Positions 1 through 10,001 of a stretch of 64,000 nucleotides of DNA are shown one piece after another; within the stretch, counting starts at the first letter, position 1; each line of letters begins with the position of its first letter. The position numbers and the translations under genes were made by a program. Below the pieces are notes generated by a model that made no database searches, had not been told where the DNA came from, and saw nothing but the letters and a program-made list of their open reading frames with translations. This DNA comes from Clostridiaceae bacterium (GTDB lineage: Bacteria > Bacillota > Clostridia > Lachnospirales > Lachnospiraceae): positions 163,191-227,190 of the forward strand of contig CABIYE010000003.1 of the NCBI GenBank assembly GCA_902362865.1. The letters are read 5' to 3'.

Positions 1-3000
1 AATTTACATAGGTTACTACATAATCCACCTTCTCAAAGGTTGCCGTCACAGTAACCGCCTCTGCAGGCATGGTGAAATAATAAGAACCTGTGCCGCTCTC
101 GGATTCCGTATTGTTCTCCGTAAAGTCTACCTTAGCTCCCGAAACAGTCATTACCTCCAGCTTCACCAGCTTATAGCCATAATCCGGTGTTGTAGCAACA
201 TCAATGCGTTCGCCCACATTCGCTTTCTGAGCAGACAGCTCCACTGTTCCCGCTCCATTCACTGCCGTCTGAAGCGTATAGTCAATCTTGCCATACTCTA
301 CGGTTACTTTTACATCAGAAGACGGCGTCCTGAACGTAATCTCATGGCTGGTGTCTAATACATCTGTCTGCAGACCGCTCGTATAGCTTACCCCATTGCT
401 GAAGTCATTTGCAGCCGTATCATCCAGTGCATAGGAGATACTCTTTACATAGTATCCCGCATCTGGTATTACGGTTACATTCACATCATCCTTATACGCA
501 GAAGTAATTTGATTCTCAGTCAGGCCGTTCATCAGGATCGAACCATGATCTTCACCTTCTACTTCTTTCGTAATAGTGTACGTATCCTTCACAAAGTTTG
601 CTGTCACCTTTACATCTTCTGCCGCCGGCATATTGAAATAATAGATACCATTATTCTCAGTAAGCTGGCAGCTCTGGGTTCCGTCTGCGTAAGTTACTTT
701 TACGCTGTCAAATACCCATCCTCTGTAAGTCTTCACAACAAAGCTTACAAGATCGCCGGTCTGATACTGCGCATTTGCCGGATAATAGGTTCCATCCATA
801 TCCGGATCTTCAAACAGTTCCTTGCCATCTTCATCCAGAAGTGCCACGTAACCCTTGTTATCAACATTTTCCAGTTCTGCAGCCGTTCCCGGCTTTCCGG
901 TAACCTGTGGATCATAGGTCGATGCATTGCTGTCGCTTACATTAACATTGTAATCATATGCCACGTAAGTAATATTTACGGTTACGTCAAACGGTACCAT
1001 CGGGAAGGAATAGGTATTGGTATTGTAATCATAGCTGCCCTGGACAAAACTTAAATCTCCTGCTTTGTTGGTGTAAGAACCAACTACACTTGCCACCCGG
1101 TAGCCATTTACAGGTGTAATAGCGATTTCTACCGTACTTCCCTGTGCAACATCACGATTCGTCGTAGTATAACCGTTGATAGTGAAATCTCCCGCCTGCG
1201 GAATATTTTCTTCAACCTTAACATTATACGCTCTCGCTTCCGTATACACATTAATCACTACAGACTCTGCCGGCATCGTAAATGCATAGGTATAAAGATC
1301 GTTTCCAATCTGGTCTGTATCCTCTGCATCTTCCACCGTTCCTTTCGCGATCAGTGTCGGTACGACTACAAGGTCGCTGTTGCCGCCTGCGGAAGTAATG
1401 GTAATATCCGTAATCTTCCAATTATATTTTGCAGAAACCTGGAAGTATACCGTCTCTCCATTTTTCGCAGCCAGCGTATTTGCTCTGTTATTCAGAAAAT
1501 CCACACTGTTGCTCATATCCTTGCCCTGATCGGCCTTCAGGATATAGAGATTGTCTGCCACTCCAGCGGATACCGTATTCTCCACACCTTCATAGACAGC
1601 CTGCAGATACAGATCTTCTTCTACCGTAATCGTCTCACCTGCCGCATAGCTTACATCACCGTCAGACATCAGAAGCTTCCATCCTGCAAATACATAACCT
1701 TCCGGTACTTCCGGCGCTGCCATTGCTTCTGTCGTCTCACCTGCTTTTACGGTTTCCTGCTTCAGCAAGGTATTGTCACTGTCAAGATAAGTTACGGTGT
1801 ACTCACCCTGTACTGCCTGGGACTTAATGGTTACATTCTGTTCCGGCATGGTGAAGTGATATACTGCATCGCCATTGTCGTCAAGGACAATGCTTACCGG
1901 AATCATCGTTCCGTCTTTTGCCTCAACATAGACATTACCTACACTATAATTCTTATCGGTTGCTTTTACCGTAAATGTAACGTCTGTTCCAACCTTCGCT
2001 TCTGTCACATCACAGCTGATGGCCGTATTTTCACCGGCGCTTGTAGAAATCTGATATACCGTCTTCTTCGCAGACGCAACAATCTGTACGTCGGCTCCCG
2101 GCATGGTGAAGCTGTAGTTTCCATCTTCGTCCGGTATCAGGACTTTTATTTCCTTCGTTCCATTTTCCGTATAGGTAATATATACCGTATCTACCTCGTA
2201 ATCTTCGTCAGCTTCTACTGTAAACTCTACAGATGCATTGTACTCTGCGGTCTGTGTTGCCGGAGTTACCGTACAATTGCTTCCTGCAGAAGTCACCTGG
2301 AAGCTCTGTTTCTCCCAGTTTGCTGTATAAACAGCGGATTTGGTAACTTCAAAAGTCTGACCTGCATTTACCGTATTGGAATCGTCCGCACTGTCAACCC
2401 AGTTTACCAGTGTATATCCCGTCTTCTCCGGTGCCGGAGCTGTCACGCTGTCGCCATGGGATACCGCTTCGTAGCCATATACCACACCAGTCGCCGCATC
2501 AACAAACTTCACCACATACTGGCTGCTTACCCACTGTGCAGTAAATGTTACATTATCTGTTACAGTATATTTAGCGCCTGCATTGTAGACCATATTGGTC
2601 TGGCTGCTCAGCCAGCCTGCGAACTCGCAGCCTGCCTTTTCCGGTGCTGCCGGAAGTACTGCCTGTTCTCCGTACTCAACTGTCTCAGCCGGATAATCCG
2701 GTGTTCCGCCGTCAAGTGCATAAGTTACAGTATATTCATCAGCTTTCCAGTATGCCTCGTATACAACCACATCGTCTGCATCCTCCGGTATCGAATAAGT
2801 ATCTCCGGCTTTTACCTTGTTCTTGCCGCCGTTCCGGCTCCATCCTTCAAATGTCCTGCCGTCCATTACCGGATCCGGAGTTACAACTTCATTGCTGAAG
2901 CTTCCTTTGTCTACGATCTGGTAATCATAAAGCATACCATTGTTCATGAACTTCACAAGAACCTTCTCTGCCGGAATCTCTTCATATTCGACATGGACAT

Positions 3001-6000
3001 TCACATCTCCTGCCGGCATAGTAAATGTATATACGCCCTCTGCATTTGTCGGAATAAGCACAATACCTTCTGCAATTCCATTGTCTGCCAAGTCGGCGCT
3101 TATGTTCTTCAGTACATAGCCATCCGGCGTATCAACCGTAAGTGTTACCGTAGAATTGTATGCCGCCTTGTCTGCTGTAGAAACTTCACTTCCGCACTCA
3201 GCCGGAGTAACGTCTACATTTACACTGTAAGACTTTGCATCTGCATCCAGTACAAACTCAAGATCTGAATCAATATTCGAAATCACTACGCCTGTGCCAT
3301 AAGATACTCCGCCGTTTTTCCACAATGCATTGTCTGTATCATATCCTGTCAGTTCCGGGAATGCCGGAGTCGTAACCGCGTAACCATTCTCAACCGTTGC
3401 CAGATAAGAATAATAAATCTTGCCGTCCAGTCCCTTGAAGTTCACAAGATAAATCGGATCAACCTCCTGATATACCGGAGTCAGTTCAATGCTCTGTGTA
3501 ATGGTATATGCCTGGCCCGGAAGCATCATCTGCCCGTCACTGGAAGCCCAGCAAATGAATTTGTCAGCATCAACCGGTTCTTCTACCGTATAGGAATCGC
3601 CGTATTTCACATCCACAATATTTCCGGAATCCGTATAGGTAACTGTCAGATCATTCGCCGTAAATTGTGCGTAGTAAGTAGCATCTCCTGTTGCAACCGC
3701 ATCTGCTGCCATTGCATTGCCGCCCACTGCCGCATCGAACCATCCTGCGAAGGTATATCCATCCGTTGTCGGTTCCGGAGACGGAAGCGGGATTACCTCA
3801 CCTTCTGCCACAGTCTTCTGATCCACCATTGTGCCATCGGCAAGTTTAAAGTCGATAGTATAAACCGGAATCTTCTTCAATGCCTTTGCTGAAATCTTCA
3901 CATCTGCATCCGGCATCGTGAAGGTATATTCATTCAAGCCGGTTCTTACTGCTTCGACAGCCTTACCATCCGTCGTCGTCACCGTCACGTACGCCAGATC
4001 ATAATTTTCATCCGTATCCGCCGTGAACTTCACCTGCTCACCGACAAGCGCCGTATCCACATCACAGGTAAGAGCCACTCCTTCCGGAGTATCCGTAAGA
4101 ATCTTAAATTCCTTCGTATTCTCTACCCACTGTGCTTCGTATACAATCTCGTCTGCTGCGTCATCCGCAACCGCATATGCTGCGTTCGCCGCTAACTTCG
4201 TATTTCCGCCGTCAGCGCTCCATCCCTGGAATTCATATCCGGCACGTACCGGTTCTGCGGCCGGAGCCGTTCCCTGCGTACCTTTTGTCACAATCTGTAA
4301 ATCATACAGCGCTCCATCCGATATGAACTTCACAATTGCTTTTTCTGCCGGAATTTCTTCATAATTTACCGTTACAGTCACATTTTCTGCAGGCATGGTA
4401 AACTGATACTCTTCTGCTGTCTTCGCCAGGCAGGAAATAACAGTTCCGGTGGTATCACCGACAACCGTTACATCTTTTACTGCATAGCCATCAGGAATCG
4501 TCAGTTTTGCGACCTTAATTTCGCCGAATTTTCCACGGTTCGCATCGACAGACACACCGCCCACATTCGGATTGACAACCGTTGTCACTTCATATTCTTC
4601 TGCCTCAAATTTTGCTTCGTAAGTAATATCCTTAGAAGCAGTTGTGTCAGAATTTAATTTGTCATCCCCGTTATACCAGCCCTCAAAAGTGCAGCCTTCT
4701 TTAGCCGGATCTGCCGGAGCCGTGATAACCGCGCCTTTTTCCACATATGCCACATCATAGAGACTTCCATCCGCCACATATTTAATAACGTAGTGATCCT
4801 GCGGAACCTTCTCAAATGTCGCCGTCACATGCACATTAAACGCAGGCATGGTAAAGGAATAATTTTCTCCTTCTTTGACAACCGCTACCGGAATCCCCTG
4901 ATTTGCATCATCGGCATTCACAGCGGTAATTCCTCTCAGAATATATCCCTCTGGCACCGTCACATTCAACGCAACATTATCGCCATAAGCATAACTGACA
5001 TCAACATCTGCCAGCTCCACCTTCGTACCGTCCGCCGTATCGCCTGCCGTCTCTAGCGTTACCTGATAGGTCTTTGCCGTATACTGCGCAGCATAGATCA
5101 GATCCTTCGTAACAGTATCATTATTCCGATACTCATAGCCTGTCTCTGTATCCACCCATCTGCCAGTTTCACTGCCTTCCTTCTCAGGAACCGCAGGTGG
5201 AGTTACTACAGCGCCATACTCATAAGTCTGTACATCATACAAGCTGCCGTCTACCATATACTTCACGGTATACTGATTCTGCTCAGTCTGCACTTCAACC
5301 GTCACATCCTGCGCCGGCATGGTGAAGGTATACTCCCCATCCTGTGAACCTGTCTCCGGCTGCAGAACGCTTCCATCCGCACATACAACCCGGATCCCTG
5401 CAAAAGTCTGTCCGTCCGGAAGACCTAAAACAGTAACCGTTACCGTATCGCCCGCCTGTGCGCTGGTTTTATCCACCGTCACATACGCTCCCTCAGTAAC
5501 CATATATGCATTTGGAGAAAAGATTGCATAATAAGTGGTAGCGCTTGTTACTTCTGTCTTTTCAACATCAACAATCTTATCTGCATTTCCCTTTTCCGTG
5601 CTCCAGCCTTCAAACGTACATCCTTCTTTTACCGGATTCTCCGGCACGGACGGACTCCCGCCTGTCTGTACACTCTGCGTATCCCAGACTCCGTTATCGT
5701 CCGTCATAAATTTCACTTCATTACCCTTTTCACGTACGTTCGCTGTAATTATCACATTCTTGCCCGGCATAGTGAAGGAAAATACACAGCTATTGCCGGA
5801 CGTCTCCGTCAGACTTGTCGGAACATAAACGCCGTCTTCCGTTACAGCAGCAGCTCCTGTCACTTCATATCCGTCAGCAGCAGCCAGGGTTACCTGTACA
5901 TTATCCCCCGTCTTAGCTTGCGCCGGTACCGTTGAGTTTGCCGTATCAATATTCGCACTGTCTTTCAATTGAACATTATATTCCGATGCTTCCCACTGTG

Positions 6001-6856
6001 CGGTAACCACTAAATTACCGGAAATCGCCTGCAACACGTCATCTGTCACCGACCAGCCTGCGAAGGTATATCCGTCTCGCTGCGGTTCTGTCGGCTTCAG
6101 ATCGGAAGCATCCGCCTGGCCCGTTGCAGGATCTGCTTCTGCAATACCGCTTGCCAGCACGCTTCCCGTACCGTCCTGGAATACAACAACATAGCTGCCA
6201 TCGTATCCAAACACTTCTGAGAACGTCATATTGCCCTTCACTACAACCGTCTCTCCCGGAGCATAGGTATCCGTTCCATCAGACCATCCCAGGAATACCT
6301 TATCCTGCTCTGTCTTTGTCGTAGTTTCCGGCAGAACAATCTCAGCTCCGTAATCGGCCGCCTGCGTGTCGCCGCCAATCACTACGCTGTACGAAGTACG
6401 GTAATTGCCGCCAACAATCGTAATCCTGGTATCGGTATTAAAATTAGTTTCCCAGCCGTAGCCAAGTGTAAATTCCAACGTCTTGCCGGTATCATCATTC
6501 ACTGTCGCCACAGCCATACCTGCATAGTCCCCTGCCTCGACAATTGCTGTAACAGAAGCCGCTCCGCCCCAGCCGGTCCAGTATGCAGTATTCCCATCCA
6601 CATCTGTTACCGTATCCGGCATCGTCACCTGAAACTTATGAGACGAACTTCCGTCTGTAACGGTAAATCCGCTCGTTATTTTCTGCGGTTCTCCGTTGAC
6701 ATCGACCTGGACAGAATATTCTGCGTCAGAAGTCGACGCTTCGCTGACCAACGCCATCTGCGGAAGCAGGCTTACGACCATCAGCAGTGCAAGGAATCCA
6801 CTCAAGAACTGACGTACTTTACGCTTCATCTTTGGTTTGCCTTTTTCGTAGATCAT
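1..6856 (-). CDS. Giant secreted InlB B-repeat surface protein, 3' end outside window
   Basis: The minus frame is open without a stop from the ATG at 6856 to the window edge (about 2285 codons seen; C-terminus missing). The start is set by an AAGGAGG directly upstream; the ATG at 6860 dead-ends after 13 codons. Residues 1-41 form a signal peptide with basic MKRKVRQ and a hydrophobic core. The rest alternates two repeat types. One has the pattern 'Y-F-T-M-P-x-x-x-V-x-V-x-A' (about 13 copies, divergent InlB B-repeat). The other is the Listeria/Bacteroides type, 'G-Y/C-x-F-x-G-W' followed by 'Y-x-A-x-W'. These families are typical of cell-wall adhesins; an LPXTG or other anchor would lie beyond the window. 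Ligand and function are unknown. It is divergent from a LytTR regulator, which suggests regulated surface display (inference). Confidence 0.9.
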   Translation of the reverse strand, partial: MIYEKGKPKMKRKVRQFLSGFLALLMVVSLLPQMALVSEASTSDAEYSVQVDVNGEPQKITSGFTVTDGSSSHKFQVTMPDTVTDVDGNTAYWTGWGGAASVTAIVEAGDYAGMAVATVNDDTGKTLEFTLGYGWETNFNTDTRITIVGGNYRTSYSVVIGGDTQAADYGAEIVLPETTTKTEQDKVFLGWSDGTDTYAPGETVVVKGNMTFSEVFGYDGSYVVVFQDGTGSVLASGIAEADPATGQADASDLKPTEPQRDGYTFAGWSVTDDVLQAISGNLVVTAQWEASEYNVQLKDSANIDTANSTVPAQAKTGDNVQVTLAAADGYEVTGAAAVTEDGVYVPTSLTETSGNSCVFSFTMPGKNVIITANVREKGNEVKFMTDDNGVWDTQSVQTGGSPSVPENPVKEGCTFEGWSTEKGNADKIVDVEKTEVTSATTYYAIFSPNAYMVTEGAYVTVDKTSAQAGDTVTVTVLGLPDGQTFAGIRVVCADGSVLQPETGSQDGEYTFTMPAQDVTVEVQTEQNQYTVKYMVDGSLYDVQTYEYGAVVTPPAVPEKEGSETGRWVDTETGYEYRNNDTVTKDLIYAAQYTAKTYQVTLETAGDTADGTKVELADVDVSYAYGDNVALNVTVPEGYILRGITAVNADDANQGIPVAVVKEGENYSFTMPAFNVHVTATFEKVPQDHYVIKYVADGSLYDVAYVEKGAVITAPADPAKEGCTFEGWYNGDDKLNSDTTASKDITYEAKFEAEEYEVTTVVNPNVGGVSVDANRGKFGEIKVAKLTIPDGYAVKDVTVVGDTTGTVISCLAKTAEEYQFTMPAENVTVTVNYEEIPAEKAIVKFISDGALYDLQIVTKGTQGTAPAAEPVRAGYEFQGWSADGGNTKLAANAAYAVADDAADEIVYEAQWVENTKEFKILTDTPEGVALTCDVDTALVGEQVKFTADTDENYDLAYVTVTTTDGKAVEAVRTGLNEYTFTMPDADVKISAKALKKIPVYTIDFKLADGTMVDQKTVAEGEVIPLPSPEPTTDGYTFAGWFDAAVGGNAMAADAVATGDATYYAQFTANDLTVTYTDSGNIVDVKYGDSYTVEEPVDADKFICWASSDGQMMLPGQAYTITQSIELTPVYQEVDPIYLVNFKGLDGKIYYSYLATVENGYAVTTPAFPELTGYDTDNALWKNGGVSYGTGVVISNIDSDLEFVLDADAKSYSVNVDVTPAECGSEVSTADKAAYNSTVTLTVDTPDGYVLKNISADLADNGIAEGIVLIPTNAEGVYTFTMPAGDVNVHVEYEEIPAEKVLVKFMNNGMLYDYQIVDKGSFSNEVVTPDPVMDGRTFEGWSRNGGKNKVKAGDTYSIPEDADDVVVYEAYWKADEYTVTYALDGGTPDYPAETVEYGEQAVLPAAPEKAGCEFAGWLSSQTNMVYNAGAKYTVTDNVTFTAQWVSSQYVVKFVDAATGVVYGYEAVSHGDSVTAPAPEKTGYTLVNWVDSADDSNTVNAGQTFEVTKSAVYTANWEKQSFQVTSAGSNCTVTPATQTAEYNASVEFTVEADEDYEVDTVYITYTENGTKEIKVLIPDEDGNYSFTMPGADVQIVASAKKTVYQISTSAGENTAISCDVTEAKVGTDVTFTVKATDKNYSVGNVYVEAKDGTMIPVSIVLDDNGDAVYHFTMPEQNVTIKSQAVQGEYTVTYLDSDNTLLKQETVKAGETTEAMAAPEVPEGYVFAGWKLLMSDGDVSYAAGETITVEEDLYLQAVYEGVENTVSAGVADNLYILKADQGKDMSNSVDFLNNRANTLAAKNGETVYFQVSAKYNWKITDITITSAGGNSDLVVVPTLIAKGTVEDAEDTDQIGNDLYTYAFTMPAESVVINVYTEARAYNVKVEENIPQAGDFTINGYTTTNRDVAQGSTVEIAITPVNGYRVASVVGSYTNKAGDLSFVQGSYDYNTNTYSFPMVPFDVTVNITYVAYDYNVNVSDSNASTYDPQVTGKPGTAAELENVDNKGYVALLDEDGKELFEDPDMDGTYYPANAQYQTGDLVSFVVKTYRGWVFDSVKVTYADGTQSCQLTENNGIYYFNMPAAEDVKVTANFVKDTYTITKEVEGEDHGSILMNGLTENQITSAYKDDVNVTVIPDAGYYVKSISYALDDTAANDFSNGVSYTSGLQTDVLDTSHEITFRTPSSDVKVTVEYGKIDYTLQTAVNGAGTVELSAQKANVGERIDVATTPDYGYKLVKLEVMTVSGAKVDFTENNTESESGTGSYYFTMPAEAVTVTATFEKVDYVVTYVN

Positions 6857-6965
6857 ACATTACCTCCTTATTAAATTTTAGCAAAAATCTCAGCCGCCAT
6901 CCGGCTACCATCGGAATAGCAGCTCAGCTTCTTTTTGATAGTACATTTCCGTTATATACGCAGAA

Positions 6966-6993
6966 GTGTGCTATCAAAAATATGATAGCACAC
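6966..6993 (-). promoter_or_regulatory. Perfect 11-bp inverted repeat in leader of the surface protein gene
   Basis: GTGTGCTATCA and TGATAGCACAC flank a 6-base A/T loop. The repeat lies about 110 bp upstream of the giant gene start, inside its predicted 5' leader. It has no long T-run on either strand, so an operator or a leader hairpin is more likely than a terminator. Confidence 0.55.
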
Positions 6994-7023
6994 CAAATTT
7001 TAGAAAAAAAGCTGTTGCTCCCG

Positions 7024-7053
7024 AACGGTAAATATTATACTCAAACGGTAAAT
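7024..7053 (-). promoter_or_regulatory. Promoter with paired direct repeats, surface protein gene
   Basis: Two copies of AACGGTAAAT on the plus strand (7024-7033 and 7044-7053; ATTTACCGTT on the minus strand) sit 20 bp apart. A TATAAT -10 element on the minus strand (7034-7039) lies exactly between them, and no good -35 is seen. Two tandem repeats about two helical turns apart with an ACCGTT core resemble LytTR operators. Control by the adjacent LytTR regulator is inferred. Confidence 0.5.
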
Positions 7054-7145
7054 TTACGTACTTAGGACTAGCCGTCACGCCAGCGACTTGGTACAATGAA
7101 AAACGGAAATATCATAAAATAAGAAATAAATTTGAGGTAGTACGA

Positions 7146-7862
7146 ATGATGAAGTATCCGTTTTATATAGCTGTCTGTGATGACGAAGCGACAGACAGAG
7201 AGCAGATCAGGAAAATGACAGAAGAAGTGTGCCGGGCAGAAAAAATCCGGGCGGAAATCGTCTGCTATGGGACGGCAAAAGACCTTCTGGAAGAGATACA
7301 GAACGGGAAAGAGTATGCTATGCTTCTGTTAGATGTGCTGATGCCGGCACAGGATGGAATGGAACTGGCAAGAGTGCTGAGGGACAAAAAGGTTGAGACA
7401 GAGATCGTGTTTATTTCCTGCAACCGGGAGATGGCTCTGCAGGGATATGAAGTGGCCGCCGCAAGGTATCTGGCAAAACCGTTGGAAATGAAAAAACTTA
7501 CAGAGGCAGTACGTTTCTGTTATGGGAAACTGCGAAACAGGAAAGAGATTCTTCTTCCGACGGATGGACACATACGAAAAATTGCGCCGAAAGATATTTA
7601 TTATATTGAAATCATCGGAAGAAAAAGCAGAATCATGCAGGAAACACAGGAATGGGATACCAGTCTATCCATGAAGGAACTGGAGGAAATACTTTGGGGG
7701 CAGGGGTTTATCCGGTGCCATCAGAGTTTCCTCGTAAATTTCAGCCATGTAAAAAGTTTCCACACTTCTTCGATGGAACTTACGGATGGCCGGAGCGTTC
7801 CGGTCAGCAAGCACCGTGTCAAAGAAGTGCGGCAAGCTTTTTTTGATTATATGAAAAACTAA
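7146..7862 (+). CDS. LytTR-family response regulator
   Basis: A 238-aa two-domain regulator. The receiver domain has the acidic pair CDDE (residues 11-14), phospho-acceptor Asp63 in LLLDVLMP and Lys111 in YLAKP. The C-terminal LytTR DNA-binding domain (about 135-236) contains IRCHQSFLVNFSHV and the end motif PVSKHRVKEVR. The start ATG follows TTTGAGGTAGTACGA. It is divergent from the giant surface-protein gene and convergent with the sensor kinase at 7888, its probable partner. By family it acts as a cytoplasmic transcription activator recognising tandem 9-bp repeats about 21 bp apart. Confidence 0.9.
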   Translation: MMKYPFYIAVCDDEATDREQIRKMTEEVCRAEKIRAEIVCYGTAKDLLEEIQNGKEYAMLLLDVLMPAQDGMELARVLRDKKVETEIVFISCNREMALQGYEVAAARYLAKPLEMKKLTEAVRFCYGKLRNRKEILLPTDGHIRKIAPKDIYYIEIIGRKSRIMQETQEWDTSLSMKELEEILWGQGFIRCHQSFLVNFSHVKSFHTSSMELTDGRSVPVSKHRVKEVRQAFFDYMKN

Positions 7863-7887
7863 AATCATATCCAAAGGTTAAAACGGA

Positions 7888-9802
7888 TCAGAAAGGAATC
7901 ACTACCGTAATCCGGTAGAGACTTCCGGTCTGTTCCATGGAGAGCATATTATTTCCGAAACGCTTCATAATCTGGCGGATGATTTTCAGCCCATACCCAT
8001 GTTCCGGTGTAAGTGTTTTTTTATGATCAGAAGTTTTATCCGGCACAGAATTTTCACAGGAAAAGACAAAGTGTTGTGCTTTACAATGGAAATCCAGCCG
8101 GATCAATGGTTTCCGGGAAATCGAAGCGGCGTTTATAGCATTGTCCAGAATATTCAGAATTAGGGAGCAGAGTTCCGGATCAGAAAGCGGCAGCTTTTTC
8201 GGTGCATCGCAGCGTTCAATTTCTGTTTCAATCCCTTTTGCCTTTGCCATGCCCAGTTTCCCGTTCAGCAGGATATTCAGCGTCTGGTTCCGACAGGATA
8301 TAACAGGACGTATCTGTTCTGCCTGCCCGATCAGTTCCTCCAGATAACCGGGAACCTGTTCGGGATTATCTTTTATCATGGAACGCAGCAGCGTATAGTG
8401 TTTCACCGTATCATGGCGCAGCATCCTGACTTCTTCCGATTGCAGGCGCAGGTTCTCATAGCTTTCCAGTGCGAGACGGTTCTTAGAGGACAGCACTTCA
8501 AGTTCGGTGCGCCGTCTGGATAATTGCTCGATAAAATCAAAAAGCACTGCGGCAAGACCGGAAAGCAGGCACAGGTTCCACAGCAGGGTTAAAGCAAATT
8601 TAGGAAGGAGCATAATCACTTCCTGTCCCAGACGTGTAAACACACTGGCGGCATAGTCCGGCAAAATGGGGATGCTGACAGCAAGAAACAGCAGATAACC
8701 AATTATGAGAAACAGGGCAGTTTGAGCCATATGCCGGAAAAAAGGCATTCTCAGTTTCCAGAGGATAAATGTTCCGGTAAGCGCAGCCACCAGTGCAAGA
8801 AATCCTGTAATCTGTGGGAGATTCATAAAAAACACATATAAATCTCCATATTCCAGAAACTTTCCTGTCTGTATAGAAAAGGACAGCAGCACGCTGATCC
8901 ACTCAAGGAGGGTAATTCCAGCAAACAGCAGGCGCAGCCGGGAGGCATACAGAGTAAGGAACAGCAGGAATGCCCCGACAGAAAAATGGAAGAACATATC
9001 TGTCGGATCAATGGGGAGCATACCAAAATACTGGTAAAAGAAATCCGCTTTTGATAAAACGATGCACATCCGGAACAGGACAGCAAGGGCAAATATAAGA
9101 GGCTTTGGCAGAAAGATCCCCTGTGAAGCATTCCAGATAAACACTGCAAGCAGGAAAAGGAGCAGAGAAAACAGCAGCACAGCAGGAATCATGGTACGGG
9201 CACTTGATGCGATCAGACCACTTTCATAAGCGTATCCACAGTACAGGGTTACTTCACAGGGGTAAACTGTTCCATCATCTACCTGCTTTTCTGAAGCGGC
9301 TGTGGATTGTGCGATGGTCAGTGTTTTTCCCCCCCCGATAATCCGGAGGCAGGGAGACAGTAACGGGTTCCGCCCGGTCATACTCCAACATGGGAAGTGT
9401 AAGGTATCCGATCCGGTTATCCAGTTCAGGGCAGTCAGTGTAGATCATTTCCCCGTCAAGAAAAACGCTGATCGTCCGGTTGACGACGCCTATTTTCAAC
9501 ATAGGGCTGTCGGATTCTTCTGTTAGTTCTTTTGAATAATAAAAAGTCTGCCCGGAATAAGAAAGTCCGGAATATCCTCCGGTACCATCTGAAACCAGCT
9601 CCGTCTTCTTGCCCGCTTCTTCGGTATAAACAACCCATCCGTCTCCGCCATTCCAGTATTCTTCACCATCATCAGCAAACCGGAACAGTTCGTAGGACAC
9701 ATCTGCCATCGGCTGTGTGTAGTAAAAGACCGCAAAAGTGGCGGGGATACAAAGCAGGACAGCGAGAAATACTGCAGCAATCAATTTCGGTAATTGTTTC
9801 AT
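7888..9802 (-). pseudogene. GHKL sensor histidine kinase split by a frameshift in a G8 run
   Basis: Two overlapping minus frames together encode one kinase of about 635 aa. The 5' part (from ATG 9802, after GGGGGATTATT) has an N-terminal membrane segment and an extracellular domain ending LPPDYRGG. The 3' part continues KTLTIAQ, several membrane segments, H-box LRHDTVKHY, N-box NILDNAINAA and G-box GYGLKII. The frames meet at eight C on the plus strand (9329-9336), i.e. G8 in the coding sense. Seven G would restore one frame. All catalytic boxes are intact, so this is a recent frameshift, a phase-variable OFF state or an assembly error rather than a decayed gene. It is flanked by two LytTR regulators. 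No AgrB/AgrD-like genes are present. Confidence 0.8.
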
Positions 9803-9831
9803 AATAATCCCCCATTCGTTCATCTGTTTCT

Positions 9832-9861
9832 AGTGTAACAAGCAGATTTGCCGGATGTCAA
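9832..9861 (-). promoter_or_regulatory. Sigma-A promoter of the sensor kinase gene
   Basis: On the minus strand, TTGACA (9856-9861) and TACACT (9832-9837) are separated by 18 bp. The kinase start is 30 bp downstream. Confidence 0.65.
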
Positions 9862-9881
9862 TGGATACGCGGAAATTCGGA

Positions 9882-9914
9882 TTGCCCAGTTTTGTCGCTT
9901 TTTTGCCCAGCTTT
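9882..9914 (+). promoter_or_regulatory. Tandem repeats with 21-bp period: candidate LytTR operator
   Basis: TTGCCCAGTTTT (9882-9893) is repeated as TTGCCCAGCTTT (9903-9914). The exact 21-bp period fits the known LytTR arrangement of 9-bp half-sites with 12-bp spacing. It lies just upstream of the candidate promoter for the regulator at 10002 (weak -35 CTGAAA at 9924, -10 TATACT at 9947) and behind the divergent kinase promoter, so it could control both. Confidence 0.55.
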
Positions 9915-10001
9915 GCAGAAGTGCTGAAAAAGAGAAAAAATTTTGTTATACTGCAACAAAATAGTGGGAAAGAGATATGATAGATAACGAGGTGATCTTT
10001 T

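Noticed and set aside
1..6856. Periodic DNA similarity resembling a CRISPR or tandem DNA repeat
   Set aside because: The repetition is at protein level (InlB-type modules of 60-90 residues) with diverged codons; no constant repeat/spacer units are present anywhere in the window.
509..6874. Many plus-strand open frames in the first 7 kb
   Set aside because: They lie opposite one continuous minus-strand frame with clear protein repeats and signal peptide; they have no ribosome sites or recognisable domains.
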